In this document: one piece after another, positions 12,700-24,200 of the stretch | Numbering within the stretch: position 1 is the first letter of the stretch | Layout of the letters: every line of letters starts with the position of its first letter | Source of the DNA: Turnera subulata | Lineage: Eukaryota > Streptophyta > Magnoliopsida > Malpighiales > Passifloraceae | Reading direction: 5' to 3' | DNA length: 64,000 nt | Assembly: GCA_028386065.3 (NCBI GenBank) | Contig: JAKUCV010005543.1 | Span: 57,960-121,959, forward strand | Position numbers and translations under genes: made by a program | The notes under the pieces: model-generated | The model's database searches: none | What the model was told of the DNA's origin: nothing | The model's input: the letters and a program-made list of their open reading frames with translations, nothing else

Positions 12700-13080
12700 T
12701 CAGAACAGATGTGGATACTGCTCTCTCATTTGGGACTCAACCTCCCAAGTAGCCTCATTCGGAGAATGACGGCTCCATCTGAACCGAACCATAGGAATGG
12801 TACGACTCCTCAATTGCAGCACCTCCTGAGCCAAAATCTCCACCGGCTCCTCAACATAGGTCAAATCCTCAGAAATCTCCACCTCTGTCGGGGATATAAC
12901 ATGACTAGGATCAGACCGGTAACGCCTCAACATTGAAACGTGGAATACATCATGTATGCGCGACAGCTCCTCCGGTAAAGCCAACCTATAGGCCAGCGGA
13001 CCAATACGCTCCATGATCTCATAAGGACCAATATAACGAGGGCTCAACTTGCCCTTCCTCCCAAACCGGATAACACCTCT
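12700..13080 (-). pseudogene. Integrase C-terminus and chromodomain of the Tekay element
   Basis: The frame reads a [20 protein letters not shown] block, then [14 protein letters not shown], then a chromodomain-like end: [33 protein letters not shown] and a short tail. The aromatic and acidic positions fit the C-terminal chromodomain of plant chromoviruses, which targets integration to marked chromatin. It is in the same frame as the integrase at 13081-13557 but separated from it by a TAG (13081-13083), most simply a Trp codon changed by one transition. Confidence 0.9.
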
Positions 13081-15214
13081 CTAGGGAGCAACACGGAGGA
13101 AAACTCCGTCACCTACACTGTACTCCATCTCCCGACGATGCTTATCAGCAAAACTCTTTTGCCGGTCCTGAGCAGCTCTCATGCACTGCTTAACCACCTC
13201 GATCTGATCAACAGTCTCCTGGACTAGATCCGGACCAACCACCTGTCTCAGACCTTCTTCATCCCAACAGATCGGACTACGACACTTCCGCCCATACAAA
13301 GCCTCATAAGGCGCCATACCGATTCTAGAGTGATACCCGTTGTTATAGGCAAACTCAACTAACGGTAATGTCTCATCCCAAGAACCACTGAAGTTGAGCA
13401 CACATGCTCTAAGCATATCCTCCAGTGTCTGTATAGTCCTCTCTGACTGCCCATCGGTCTGCGGATGGAATGCAGTACTGAAATTCATCTTAGTACCCAG
13501 AGCTGACTGTAAGCTCTTCCAGAAATGGGAAGTAAACCTCGGATCCCTGTCCGACACAATGGATAGTGGAACTCCATGTAGAGGGACAATACCGACACAT
13601 ATAACCTCGCCAGCTTATCTATTGTATCCGTCTGCTGAATCGATAGGAAATGAGCTGACTTGGTCAACCTATCAACAATGACCCAGATGGCATCATGTCG
13701 ACCCCGGGTTCTCAGTAACCCGATCACAAAGTCCATAGTGATATGCTCCCACTTCCACTGCGGAATGGTCAAAGATCTCAACTTGCCGGTAGGAGCCTGA
13801 TGCTCGGCTTTCACCTGCTGACAAGTCATATAACGAGCCACAAACTCCGCAACATCCTTCTTCATCCCGGGCCACCAATAATGACTCTTCAAGTTCTGGT
13901 ACATTTTGGTGCTACCCGGATGCATAGCATATGGCGCATTATGCGCTTCATCCATGATCCATCTCCTCAAATCATCGACATCCGGAACACACAACCGATC
14001 ACCGGTCATCAAAGCGCCATCCTCCCGGACATAGAAACTAGTACTCTCTCCACCGAGAGCCTTATCCCGCAACTCCGCTAGATGGGGATCACCATACTGT
14101 AACTCCATGATCTTATCCCGCAAGGTCGGCCGGATGCTCAAACTGGCAAGCAACGCCCCAGTAACACCCACCTCCAACAGTGCATCCAACGACCTCAACT
14201 CCACTAAGGAAGGTAAAGCATAAGAAACTGAGTCCTCATCCGCAGAAGCCACTCTCTTCCGGCTCAATGCATCTGCAACAACATTGGCCTTGCATGGATG
14301 GTACTCGATAGTATAATCATAATCCTTCAGAAGTTCAATCCAGCATCTCTGCTTCATATTAAGCTCCCTTTGGGTCATGATGTACTTCAAACTCTTGTGA
14401 TCCATGAAAATCCAACACTTCTCACCGTATAGATGGTGTCTCCAAATTTTCAAAGCAAAGACCACCGCAACTAACTCCAGATCATGGGTCGGATAGTTCC
14501 TCTCGTGAGTTCTCAACTGCCTGGAGGCATAAGCAATCACCCGACCCTCCTGCATCAAAACACATCCCAAGCCCAAACCAGAAGCATCACTAAACACCGA
14601 GTACTCCACTCCGGGTCTCGAAATAGTCAAAACCGGTGCAGAAGTCAACCGACTCTTCAACTCCTCAAAACGCTTCTGGCAACGGTCATCCCACACAAAA
14701 GTACAGTCTTTCCTCAACAGCTTAGTCATGGGACCCGCTATCAAGGAAAAACCCTCAATGAACCTCCGGTAATAACCAGCAAGTCCAAGGAAACTCCGTA
14801 TCTCAGGTACATTCTTCGGTGGCTCCCAATCCATGACTGCCTTAATCTTGGCCGGATCCACCTTAATACCCTCACCGGACACAATATGCCCAAGAATGCG
14901 ACCTCATCCAACCAAAACTCACACTTGCTGAGCTTGGCATAAAGCTGCTCTTCTCTCAACCTCTGCAGAACCTGTCTCAAGTGGTCCTCATGTTCGGCCT
15001 TACTACTCGAGTAGACCAGAATATCATCAATAAACACTACCACAAACCGATCCAGAAATTCATGGAAGACCTGTTGCATCATACACATGAACACTGTCGG
15101 TGCATTCGTCAGCCCAAATGGAACAACCACAAACTCATAATGACCATACCGAGTGCGGAATGCAGTCTTTGGTATGTCTTGCTCTGCAATCCGAACCTGA
15201 TGGTAGCCAGATCA
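13081..15214 (-). pseudogene. Reverse transcriptase (2nd half), RNase H and integrase of the Tekay element
   Basis: From 15211 downward the frame shows the RT core [12 protein letters not shown] (catalytic FIDD at about 15040), the [10 protein letters not shown] segment, then a 1-base frameshift near 14900. After it come [14 protein letters not shown], RNase H ([34 protein letters not shown]) and integrase ([33 protein letters not shown]). A second frameshift near 13580 is followed by [33 protein letters not shown] and [11 protein letters not shown]. The 15212-15214 TGA follows KIDL, where an Arg codon is usual. All domains are present, but the broken frame means no full polyprotein can be made. 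Confidence 0.95.
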
Positions 15215-16198
15215 CAGGTCAATCTTCGAGAATACGGATGCACCCTGCAACTGATCGAACAAGTCATCGATCCTGGGCAAAGGGTACTTGTTCTTCATAG
15301 TCACCCTGTTCAACTGCCTATAGTCCACACACATCCGCATACTGCCATCCTTCTTCTTCAAAAACAAGACCGGGGCACCCCAAGGTGAGATGCTCGGTCT
15401 AATAAAACCCTTATCCAACAACTCCTCCAGTTGTTTCTTCAACTCCTGAAGTTCTGTCGGAGCCATTTTGTAGGGCGGTATAGATATAGGTGCAACTCCC
15501 GGTACCAAGTCAACTGTATACTCCACCTCCTGCTCCGGAGGCAACCCTAGTAGATCATCAGGAAATACATCAAGAAACTCCCGAACAATCGAAATATCCT
15601 CCACTCCAGGTACTTGTACCGAAGAATCGACCACATGAGCTAGAAAAGCATCACAACTCTCTCGGAACATCCTGAAAGCTTGGATGGCAGAGATACAACA
15701 CGCCATTAGGGCTCTTCGCTCTCCAACGAACACCAATCTACGCCCCGACAGAGAAGACAAAGAAACTTCCCTGGCCCGACAATCAACTACTGCCTGGTGT
15801 CTAGACAACCAATCCATGCCTAAGATAACATCAAACTCTCCCAAGTCCATGACAGCAAGATCAGAAGGGAAACTCTCACTATCATACTCTATCGATACAT
15901 CTCTACAAACTCGATCAACAACTACTATGTCACCAGTGGGTAACCGGACTCTCAGGGGTCTACCAAGATTATCATCTTCTATGTTATGAGTGGTCATGAA
16001 TGCACGTGATACAAAAGAGTGTGTTGAACCTGGATCAACTAAAGCATGTGCATATTGACCAAAAACCATAAATGTACCTGCTATAACCTCTGAAGCATCA
16101 GCAGCCTCCTCCCGGGTGATGGCATAAACCCTAGGAGTTGCAGCAGACTGAGTCGCACCCCCGCAATTCGGAGCTCCAGAATCCCCACGACCTCGACC
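15215..16198 (-). pseudogene. Aspartic protease and first half of RT, Tekay element
   Basis: The frame continues directly from gag. It carries the protease active site region [13 protein letters not shown] (Asp-Pro-Gly-Ser, the substituted triad common in plant chromoviruses), then [17 protein letters not shown], and the start of [50 protein letters not shown] and [14 protein letters not shown]. It stops at 15212-15214 inside RT. No frameshift separates it from gag, so the family encodes gag and pol in one frame. Confidence 0.92.
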
Positions 16199-17242
16199 CT
16201 ACTGTCCGCCACCCCTGCTCGGCCCAGAAGAAACAGCACCACTAGCCACAAAACTCTGTACTGTATACTGTGAACCATTGCCACCACTATCCTTAATCCA
16301 CTTGTAGCAAGATGACTTCTGGTGTCCCGACTTGTTGCAATACCAACATGTACCCGAGAATCGTGCTGAGAAACCCCGTCCCTGAGATCCAGACTGATAG
16401 GACCGTCCTCCCGAGGATTTTCCTGGTCCACCCTGATAACTCTGTCCTCTGGACTTCTTCGAATCTCGGTAAGAAGAACCCTGTCCACCAGAATAATCTG
16501 CATCTCCAGCATCAGAATACTGCCTCATCTGTCCTGAAGCTGATGACTGCTTCCTCTGCTTGGCTGTCCGAGCCTCCTTCCCGATCAACTGAACTCTCTT
16601 AGCATCAAAAGCAGCCTCACAAACTGCCTCCCAAGTCTTGTGCCCTCCACCAGCCACAGCTAACGCCAACTCTGTACGTAAGCCGTTAACAAACCGCCTA
16701 CACTTAGTCACCTCATCGGGCACAAACTCCCTAGCATAAGAGAGAAGAATGCTGAACCGGATCCTAAAAGCTGATACTGACTCATCTAGTCCCTGCTTCA
16801 CCTCAAGAAACTGCTTCTTCTGCTCCTCCAAAAAACCAACAGTGAGAAACTCCTTGTAGAATTTCTCCTTGAAATCCTCCCATGGCATCTTCACAGGCTT
16901 CGGTAGGTTGGCCACAAGTTTCTGCCACCATGTCAATGCATATCCCGAGAACTTGTCTGTCGCAAATCGAGCCCTCTGCTCAGGTGCACAGGTGAACTTC
17001 TCCAGAACATTCTCCACCTAGCGAAACCAATCATCAAACTCTTTGGATTTGCCCTCTTCACCAGAGAATTCCTTCACTGCTGACTTATCAATGTGTTTGT
17101 AACCACTCTCCATACCACCTGCCGCAGCAGGTGCTACCGGCTGGGCACCCTGCTGCTGCTGAAACTGCTGGAACTGTGGCCACTGCAAAAAGGCCTGATA
17201 CTGCTGGAACGCTGGGTCCACAACAGGTGGTACGGGTGGCAC
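16199..17242 (-). pseudogene. Gag of the Tekay element, with two internal stops
   Basis: ATG at 17242 opens a Pro/Gln-rich N-terminus. The capsid-like core follows (FATDKFSGYALTWWQKL, MPWEDFKEKFYKEF) and then a Gly/Ser/Arg-rich tail with one CCHC zinc knuckle (CWYCNKSGHQKSSC) that would bind the genomic RNA. A TAG at 17018-17020 falls where capsid sequences normally have Trp (after DDWFR), and another TAG at 16199-16201 interrupts a Gly/Gln/Arg run. Each is explained by one transition, so the ancestral frame was probably continuous from 17242 to RT. Confidence 0.92.
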
Positions 17243-17504
17243 AACATTCTATTCTCCTCCACCTGCAGCATTATTCCCTGCTGCATCATCGTTCCCCTAA
17301 CCAATGGGAACCTGCATCACCGACACATTGTCGGAGACATGAGTAACAGCGTCATCCTCAGCATTGTGCTGCCCCTGGTGATCCATATCAACGCCTATAT
17401 GAATGCAAATGAGTCAAAAACACTTTTAAAGTCATAATCCAGAAACAGGCTTAAACACAGAAATCACTTTGAAAACAAAGTTTAAAACACTTTTAAAACC
17501 AAGA

Positions 17505-17530
17505 ATCTGAAGCTTGCTCCGCTACCAAGC
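17505..17530 (-). promoter_or_regulatory. Primer binding site of the Tekay element
   Basis: On the element strand the sequence right after the 5' LTR reads GC TTGGTAGCGGAGC. Plant initiator-Met tRNA primes from TGGTATCAGAGC, so this is that site with two substitutions. The same variant core, GGTAGCGGAGC, follows the 5' LTR of the unrelated gag-only element at 49446. Confidence 0.7.
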
Positions 17531-20500
17531 TGAAACACCCGTGTCCCAATTTTACAATAAAATACTTAAACACAAGGAATTTACCAAAATGCCCCTAAAA
17601 CCCATGACACGAAATCCAATACCAAAACATTATCCAAAAATCTTAATAATCCGAGATGTCATAAAGAACAAAAATAAAACAAATCGGCTAAACAAGCCAT
17701 AAGTCAACCCGGCATCCAGCCGATACATCATCAGGTGTCAAATCCCGGCAACCCGCCGATAAAACAATCAAAATCAAAGATGGCATCTCAACGAAATCCA
17801 ATGCAGCGGAAGATAAGGATAAAAATAAAACAAAAGTAGAAGATGATATGCAAGTCGGCTCTATGGATCCAACCGGGAGAAGAAGCACAGCTACCTGCTG
17901 GGATAACCACGTCCGTACTTTGGAAAGGTAGAAAGAGACTGCACGCTAACTAAGAGTCTGAAAAACAACGGTGGCGATTATGTGAGTCGCCTACTCACTG
18001 AGCAGTATAAATCTAGTTATATAGGTGTGCAAGGCAAGTTCGAAAGGAAAGTAGAGAAACAAGACAAGCATGCAAACATACAATAACCAGTACTAACATG
18101 CCAACAACATACAAGCAAACAGTTTATCATTTTTCATCTGCTGTGTGTTAAGTTTTCTTATTATATTTTTTTATTCACGGCCCCCTACTGTGTGCGTCGA
18201 GCTCGGTCCCGTCTCATGAGACAACTAGGCATAAGCCCAAACTAACCAGGCATGAAGCCCAACCATAACCATAAAGAGAGAGAGAGAAAGAGGGAGATAG
18301 AAAGGGGAAGGTAGAAGGAGGAAGGCAGAACCAGTCATCACAGACCCATATGCTAAACCGCATATACCATGCTATTCCGCATGCAAACCCGAGGGGTATC
18401 ACTTCCCGCTCGAACCAACCGGTCATCAGCATACAGTAGCCTATCTTCTACTGTACATTATTCTTATTCATAAATTATAAGTTCATGTGTGCCAAGGGTT
18501 GTGATTTAACAGGGTTGTGTGAATTATCAACTCAATCAAGTATCCGGGTCTCCGACCCACAGTACATCACACGAATCACCCAAAATCACTCCACATGCTA
18601 TATTCCATAACAATCTAAAAGTCATGCTCATCCAGCAAATAGTAACACATAGGCACACAATACGGATCACAGCATGTTAGCAAACAGGGCATGCAACTCA
18701 AACAAACCAATCTAACAAGCTCATGCATACAAACATAAAAAAAGACTTATAAAGTCACCTCAGCGACGATTATCCTATGGAGCTTTCCCCAAGACAGATC
18801 CTCCAGCTCCCGAGGTATTACCCGTGTCTGAATACCGACACACACAATAAATTACAAACAATTACAAAGCCGTGCATGCATGATATTAATATGTTCAACT
18901 GAATAGAACTTGACCCAATCTACCCGGTTAAGTAATTTCAGGGTCTAAGCCCAAAAGGGTAACTCCAAAGAGTTTGGGACCTAAGGTGCCCTGGGCTTAA
19001 GCCCAACTAAGTCCATAAATAATTTCTCGGGCTTATGGCCCATTTATTATGTCCTTAACGAGTTCCCGGGCCTAAAGCCCATCTAAGTCCAATACCGAAT
19101 CCTGGGCCTAAAGCCCATTATGAAGTTGGGCTTAAAGCTCGTTACCCAAGTCCAAAGATTATCAGTTTAAGTCATAAAATCTCATTTGCCAGACCTGAGC
19201 CCGATTTAGACTAATTTCCATTTAAGAATTTTACCCAAGCCCGAGTTACCGTCCTAAAGGTTCTACCCGCGTCGGACAAACCGGTCACAAGCTACTCGCT
19301 TCCAACTCTCGGTTTCTACTATATATAAAATACAATTAATACAACCCAATTCAGAACACATAATACATGCCATGAGTGCACAAATTATACACCAAGGTAA
19401 TACCGTTAAATGCCGGAACAAAACCCGAACCTTTGTCGGAAAAATCCCAAACCTCGCCGGAAAATTCTCGAGCCTCGCCGGATTCCGGTCAACTCGCCGG
19501 AAAAACTCCACAACAACCAAGACAACAGCCACAACAATTCTGTCACAACCGGAATCATCCAATTCAACCACAAAATCCACTAACAAAGGAGAAACGAAAG
19601 AGATAATTATGCATCGCCGGAAATGCTTACCAGAATGCGAATCCTAGCTGCCAAAATCAAGTCTGGATCAAATCCTCAATCGAGAGCAGCCACAACAATT
19701 CTACTGCCTCAGTCTGGAACCAAACCCAACACCCGATTCATCTACACTATCCTCGCGGCATCACAATTCGTAATAGGAAAGGATTGAGGTAGTGAATCCT
19801 TACCCGGACTGGAGGAGGTGAACTGAGCCAATCTAGATTCGCCCGGATTTTTGTTGAACGAAAACAAAACCAGAACCCCGCTGCCATCGACCAAATCGAT
19901 CACAGACACGGCCCGCAACACACCAACCGACCACAGCAAAACCGTCACCGGCAGCAAACAACACACCACAACACAACCCCACACGCCCACCGAAAACCAC
20001 CAACACAAAACCCCCAACAACCCGTTCGATTAGAACCACAACATCAAGAATTTAAAAGCAATCGAATGGAAGCGGAGGAAAGGGAGGACAACCGCTTACC
20101 GGTTCAAGGTAGACACAATAGTGACGACACCCGAACTCGAACCTCGAGTTGTCTGCCCAGAACCCGTCAGAGGCCAAACCCGACCTCGGTCCTTGTGGTT
20201 CAGTCTATGGCGGCGGTAGCTCAAGGAAGAAAAAAAGAAGGTAAGGGTGATAGTGGCTAGGAGAAAAGAGAGGAAGAAGAAAAGAGAGGAAGAAGAAAAA
20301 GAAAAGAAGAGGGAGGGGAGAGAAAAGATAGAAAAGAGAAGGGATTTTAGGGTTGAGCCGGCCCCAGTTCAAAACGACGTAGTTTTGGACTGAGGCGCGC
20401 TCAACCCGACCTTAGTCAACTTTTTTTTTTCTAAGACTCCAAAACGACGTAGTTTCAGTGAAACTACATCAAAGTTTAATTCTCAACTCCGAAACCCGAT

Positions 20501-20670
20501 TAAACTCCAACGAAGGCTGTACCCATCATACTATCGACTTAATTCCGACATAACCAAGGTAAAATAATTTATTTCCTAGCCCAAAAATCCGGAAATTCCT
20601 CAAGGGCAAAAATTGGAATAAAAATTCCGAAAATTCCATAAATTAATTTATGAAAATCCGGGGCGTTACA
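17531..20670 (-). repeat. 5' LTR of the Tekay element
   Basis: It is 3140 bp with the same termini as the left LTR. Compared with that copy it keeps an extra segment (about 19449-20022) with repeated CTCGCCGG phrases. The element promoter should lie here, firing leftward. A CT-rich tract on the element strand (plus-strand GA-rich 20255-20345) and an intron-like layout are common in such LTRs, but no start site can be fixed by eye. Confidence 0.95.
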
Positions 20671-21183
20671 ATACAATTTGAAAACAGTGGGATATTTTTT
20701 GTAAACGGCTTGAGAGGGACAGGAAAAATATTTTTAAATCGTTTATTACTTGCAAATGTTAGATCTAGAGGGATGATAGCACTTGCAACTGCAACATGTG
20801 GTGTCGCAGCAGCAACTATGCCTGGTGGATGAACTGCTCACTTAGATTTCGATATATCGATCATCACTGATGAAATAACTTTATGTAAGATGTCAAAGCA
20901 AGACTCAACAGCACAATTGATGAGAAAGGTAAGACTTATTGTGTGGGATGAAGCACCAATGGCAAAGCAGTTTGCAATAGAGACAATAGATGGGATACTT
21001 CGTGACATAATGAATAGTGAAGGACCTTTTGGGAGGAAAAGTTATCGTATTTGATGGTGATTTTCAAAAAGTATTGCAAGTAATTCCGAGAGGTACAAGA
21101 CAACTAATAACAAAAAGGATAAGAGATGCTGCAAAATTTACATATGGGATATACAAAATATGAATATTTTAACTGCAACAAAA
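20671..21183 (+). pseudogene. Helitron Pif1-like helicase fragment
   Basis: The plus strand resumes the Helitron protein after the Tekay insertion: FENSGIFFVNGLRGTGKIFL contains the Walker A lysine (GTGK, 20717-20728), followed by RSRGMIALATATCGVAAATM, an in-frame stop in the usual GGRTAH segment, and the Walker B region LIVWDEAPMAK. A frameshift follows near 21035. These are Pif1-family DNA helicase motifs as fused to Rep in Helitrons. A GTAAGT donor at 21184 ends the block. Confidence 0.9.
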
Positions 21184-21267
21184 GTAAGTATATAAGTTTA
21201 ATAATGTTAATATATATACTTTCACAACAATATTTGTTTTATTAACCAAAATATTAAATGTATGTAG

Positions 21268-21890
21268 GTCCTATATTGTTTATTCCAAGCTAAAATTATG
21301 AAGGTAATAAACAAAGGAAAACCATGGTATCATGCTTGAAAAAGATGTGGAAAGAAAGTAGATGTTTTAGACAACAAATCACGATGTGAAGGAAAAAAAA
21401 TTACAGGGGATATGATGGATACAAACCAAGGTATGAACAAAATAAAAATCAAATAATGACTTGTCTTCGCTAAATATTTACATTTAAAATTATGATTAAC
21501 ATATCCAATTCATATCTTATAGGTACATGTTAAGTTGCGAAGTGTCTGAGGAAAAAGATAATGCATTGGTAACCATATTCGATAAGGCAAAAAGGATAAT
21601 TAGTTGCAATGTGACTAATTATATTATGATGTTGGGAAATGGGTTAAATAATGAATGATAAGAAAGAACTTATCTATTTTGGAATAGGTATTGACAAATC
21701 TAAGTTTTTATTTTATAGGCAAAGCAACAAAAAGAAAAGTTGATCGATTGTGAAAACGAAGAATACATTTTCTTAGTAAGGATGAACAATGCAAACGACG
21801 AGAATAGAAAAAAAGGACGATTTTTTTTGCAAAGGAAGTGCAAAAGGCAACTGCTGAAGAATAAAATGAAAAAAAAAAACTTGGATTTGT
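21268..21890 (+). pseudogene. RPA-like single-strand DNA-binding protein remnant in the Helitron
   Basis: After an intron-like gap (GT 21184 to AG 21267) the frame reads AKIMKVINKGKPWYHA, a stop, then KRCGKKVDVLDNKSRCEG, an intron-like gap (about 21431-21522), then KLRSVSEEKDNALVTIFDKA. This order resembles the C-terminal OB-fold and zinc-ribbon domain of the large RPA subunit, a gene commonly carried by plant Helitrons. Two of the usual four zinc cysteines are recognisable. Frame breaks make it non-functional. It could belong to the same transcript as the helicase or be a separate gene. Confidence 0.7.
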
Positions 21891-22284
21891 ATTGAGACGA
21901 AGAAAATCAAATGCAACCAGTTCTTAAAAAAGTTAAACTGGAAAAAAAAAATTAGAAGTGTTCTATTTCATACACTTTACTTTTCAAAGTTTGTGTTAAC
22001 TCAATATTTAAAAATGTCAAAGTTTTTCATATAAACTGCATTCATGCTTAATATATTACAATTTAATTACAATGCAAAAAAAATATTATTAAAAGAGGTA
22101 ATTATTTTATTGATGCTAAATATGAGGTAATTATTATATTAATAATTTTTAGTTTATTTACGAAATTTTATAATTGAAATATTTCACCTATTTTAAAAAA
22201 TATTTACAAAATCTTCTAATTATCAAAAAAATTATTTTTAAAAATAACAAAATTGTATCACATCGCACGTGGACAAAAAACTAG

Positions 22285-22333
22285 TGCTTAGAAAAACAGA
22301 AGTATGTGTTTGAAATTGCTTGAAATCAAAGTA
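22285..22333. other. Short spacer between Helitron and next LTR
   Basis: Forty-nine bases of unassigned sequence separate the Helitron 3' end from the next LTR start. The 5 bases before that LTR are AAGTA; I could not find a matching duplication downstream. Confidence 0.4.
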
Positions 22334-24200
22334 TGAAGCGCCCCGACCCGTATTTACCGTACACAGTAAACACGTGTCGGAACTGCGACAACCCAACCCA
22401 TTAAAGCCCAAACAACAGTGTATAAATCAATAAATTGGCCAACGGCCCAATAACAAAACTGGAAACCGGCCCTTCGGCCCAACATGAAACTCGTCACCCG
22501 AACCTCGGGGACATCAACAACAATAACTATCTGGCCCAATGGCCCATTACAACATATACACAGCAGAGAACATAACAATATGCACAGCGGAAGACTCTTA
22601 ACTCACATGACAACATATGCAAAACCCATTACGACTAATGGATCCGAGTCCTGTCCGAAGGTACGCATCAGCTCGCCCGGTACGTTCCTGCACTACAAAC
22701 AACTCATCCTACGGGATGAAACCCCGCAGGCGAGGGGTGAGTCCGAAGCGCTCACCGACAAAAGATAAACAGTGATATATAATCAACCATAATACTTTCG
22801 AAATAAACACAACAATCACAACAACAAATACATACAATCACATCACAAGGATACGGCCATAACAACTAACACATACTTCACGACAGAGGAATCCAGCTCA
22901 AACAACACATCAAAGGAAACCAACACGAACAGCATAACAGAGGAAACCTACTAAGTCATATCAAGCCAAGACCAACTGAATACTCATTAATTTTTAATAC
23001 CAATTTTATCTTCCGGGCCCCGTCACTGGACAAGCTAGGGTCGTACCAGGTTATCAATTAATTCCGGATGCTAGGTCAAGAACCAATCTACATATCAGAA
23101 CAACTGGATATTTGGCATATCCGAGCCACTGCGGATATTCGGCATATCCGAGCCACTGGGTATTTGGTATACCCCAACCTCAGACAACATCATACCAACC
23201 AGATATTCGGCATATCTGAGCCACTGCGGATATTCGGCATATCCGAGCCACTGGGTATTCGGTATACCCCAACCTCAGACAACATCATACCAACCAGATA
23301 TTCGGCATATCTGAGCCACTGCAGATATTCGGCATATCCGAGCCACTGGGTATTCGGTATACCCCAACCACAGGCATCAACATGCCAATCAAATCAAGTA
23401 TCCAAACCAAGTAACCGACCATAGCATCCTAGAATTAATTTTCAAACCATCGGGTCGTACCACTACTTCCCACATATATCATCATCTCATATCAATTCCA
23501 ATTCCAATTTCCAATTTCCGTTTCCCAAATACCCACAGTCAATAATTTATTCCAATTATCCAATCACAACACAATATCCAATAAACCAACAACAGTCATA
23601 CAACGGTTCAATCAAGCAAATCAACATCATAGCAACAACAACAACAATAACCATAGCTGCCAAATACCCAATACAATTCCATATTACCAAATATCCACCA
23701 ACAGTACATATAGCACCAATTATTCACAATCAACAATTCCTCACAATATCCACACAACCAATAGCACAGTCCAACAACAGCAACATCAATAACCATAACA
23801 GTTAAATATCCGATAATGACCCTCTCAGTAGTTCATTCAAACAGCAAAACACACAATTATCCACATTGACCAGTTCATCATTATTTTCAACACAATATCG
23901 CAAATCCAATATCACAGTCTAAGATCAACAACAACGACAACATCTTAGCAGTCAAACAACCAACAGTAATCATCTCAGCAGTTCAATCAATCAACATAGC
24001 AAACACAGTATTACGGGCACATATCAAGGGTTATCCATCCTCACCTTGGCCGATTACTCAACTTCGGAAACAATGACCGGTCCAACGCCGGCTCCTCGGG
24101 AAACTGCCCGATATCCAACCTATACCACAAATCAATATACACTCACATAAATGCACATAAGAGTATGTCATGATGCCAATTACGTAATATACCCATCCCG
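22334..24200 (-). mobile_element. LTR fragment, family C (Ty3/Gypsy-type), truncated
   Basis: Starts TGAAGCGCCCCGACCCG and shares its first 65 bases almost exactly with the LTR at 63692, so both belong to one family. It has the layout of the other long LTRs here: a CAGCGGAAG phrase, a TGGATCCGAGTCC phrase, AC-rich repeats, then CCGG-rich text near 24050-24110. The sequence loses LTR character around 24200, and neither a terminus nor a target duplication is visible, so the right end is approximate and probably truncated. Confidence 0.6.
23107..23375. repeat. 95-bp tandem repeat within the family C LTR
   Basis: A unit starting GATATTYGGCATATCYGAGCC begins at 23107, 23202 and 23297, an exact 95-bp period with about 2.8 copies. 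Each unit contains two or three copies of a shorter phrase, CGGCATATCCGAGCCACTG. Units differ at only a few bases, so the expansion is recent compared with the LTR. Confidence 0.9.

Larger units (their letters stand above)
10001..20670 (-). mobile_element. Full-length Tekay/Del-type Ty3/Gypsy chromovirus
   Basis: Two long direct LTRs (10001-12648 and 17531-20670) flank a minus-strand gag-pol with chromodomain. A perfect 5-bp duplication ATACA lies at 9996-10000 and 20671-20675. The element inserted between the Ile and Gln codons of the Helitron helicase gene; without it the codons read GAA AGA ATA CAA TTT GAA in one frame. Gene order on the element strand is gag, protease, RT, RNase H, integrase, chromodomain, which is the Gypsy order. 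Four in-frame stops and two frameshifts make it defective. The LTRs differ by a few percent plus large indels, so the insertion is not recent. Confidence 0.95.
3355..22284 (+). mobile_element. Decayed autonomous-type Helitron containing two nested LTR insertions
   Basis: The left end reads TCTATATACTATATAAAAGC, a typical plant Helitron 5' terminus starting with TC and preceded by A (3354). The right end reads ACAAAAAACTAG followed by T (22285), matching the CTRR 3' terminus and A/T insertion site. In between, on the plus strand and in the expected order, are remnants of a Rep/HUH nuclease (4650-4737 and 8160-9995), a Pif1-like helicase (20671-21183) and an RPA-like protein (21268-21890). Two younger LTR insertions, 4738-8159 and 10001-20670, account for most of the span; the Helitron itself would be about 4.8 kb. 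Many stop codons make it inactive. A clean 3' hairpin is not convincing here. Confidence 0.8.

Noticed and set aside
22691..22705. CACTACAAAC as the missing CACTA 5' terminus
   Set aside because: It lies inside the family C LTR, matches only CACTACAAA, and has no subterminal repeats after it.
23068..23424. 118-codon repeat protein
   Set aside because: The periodic residues come from the 95-bp LTR tandem repeat; no start context, and the repeat is untranslated in related LTRs.
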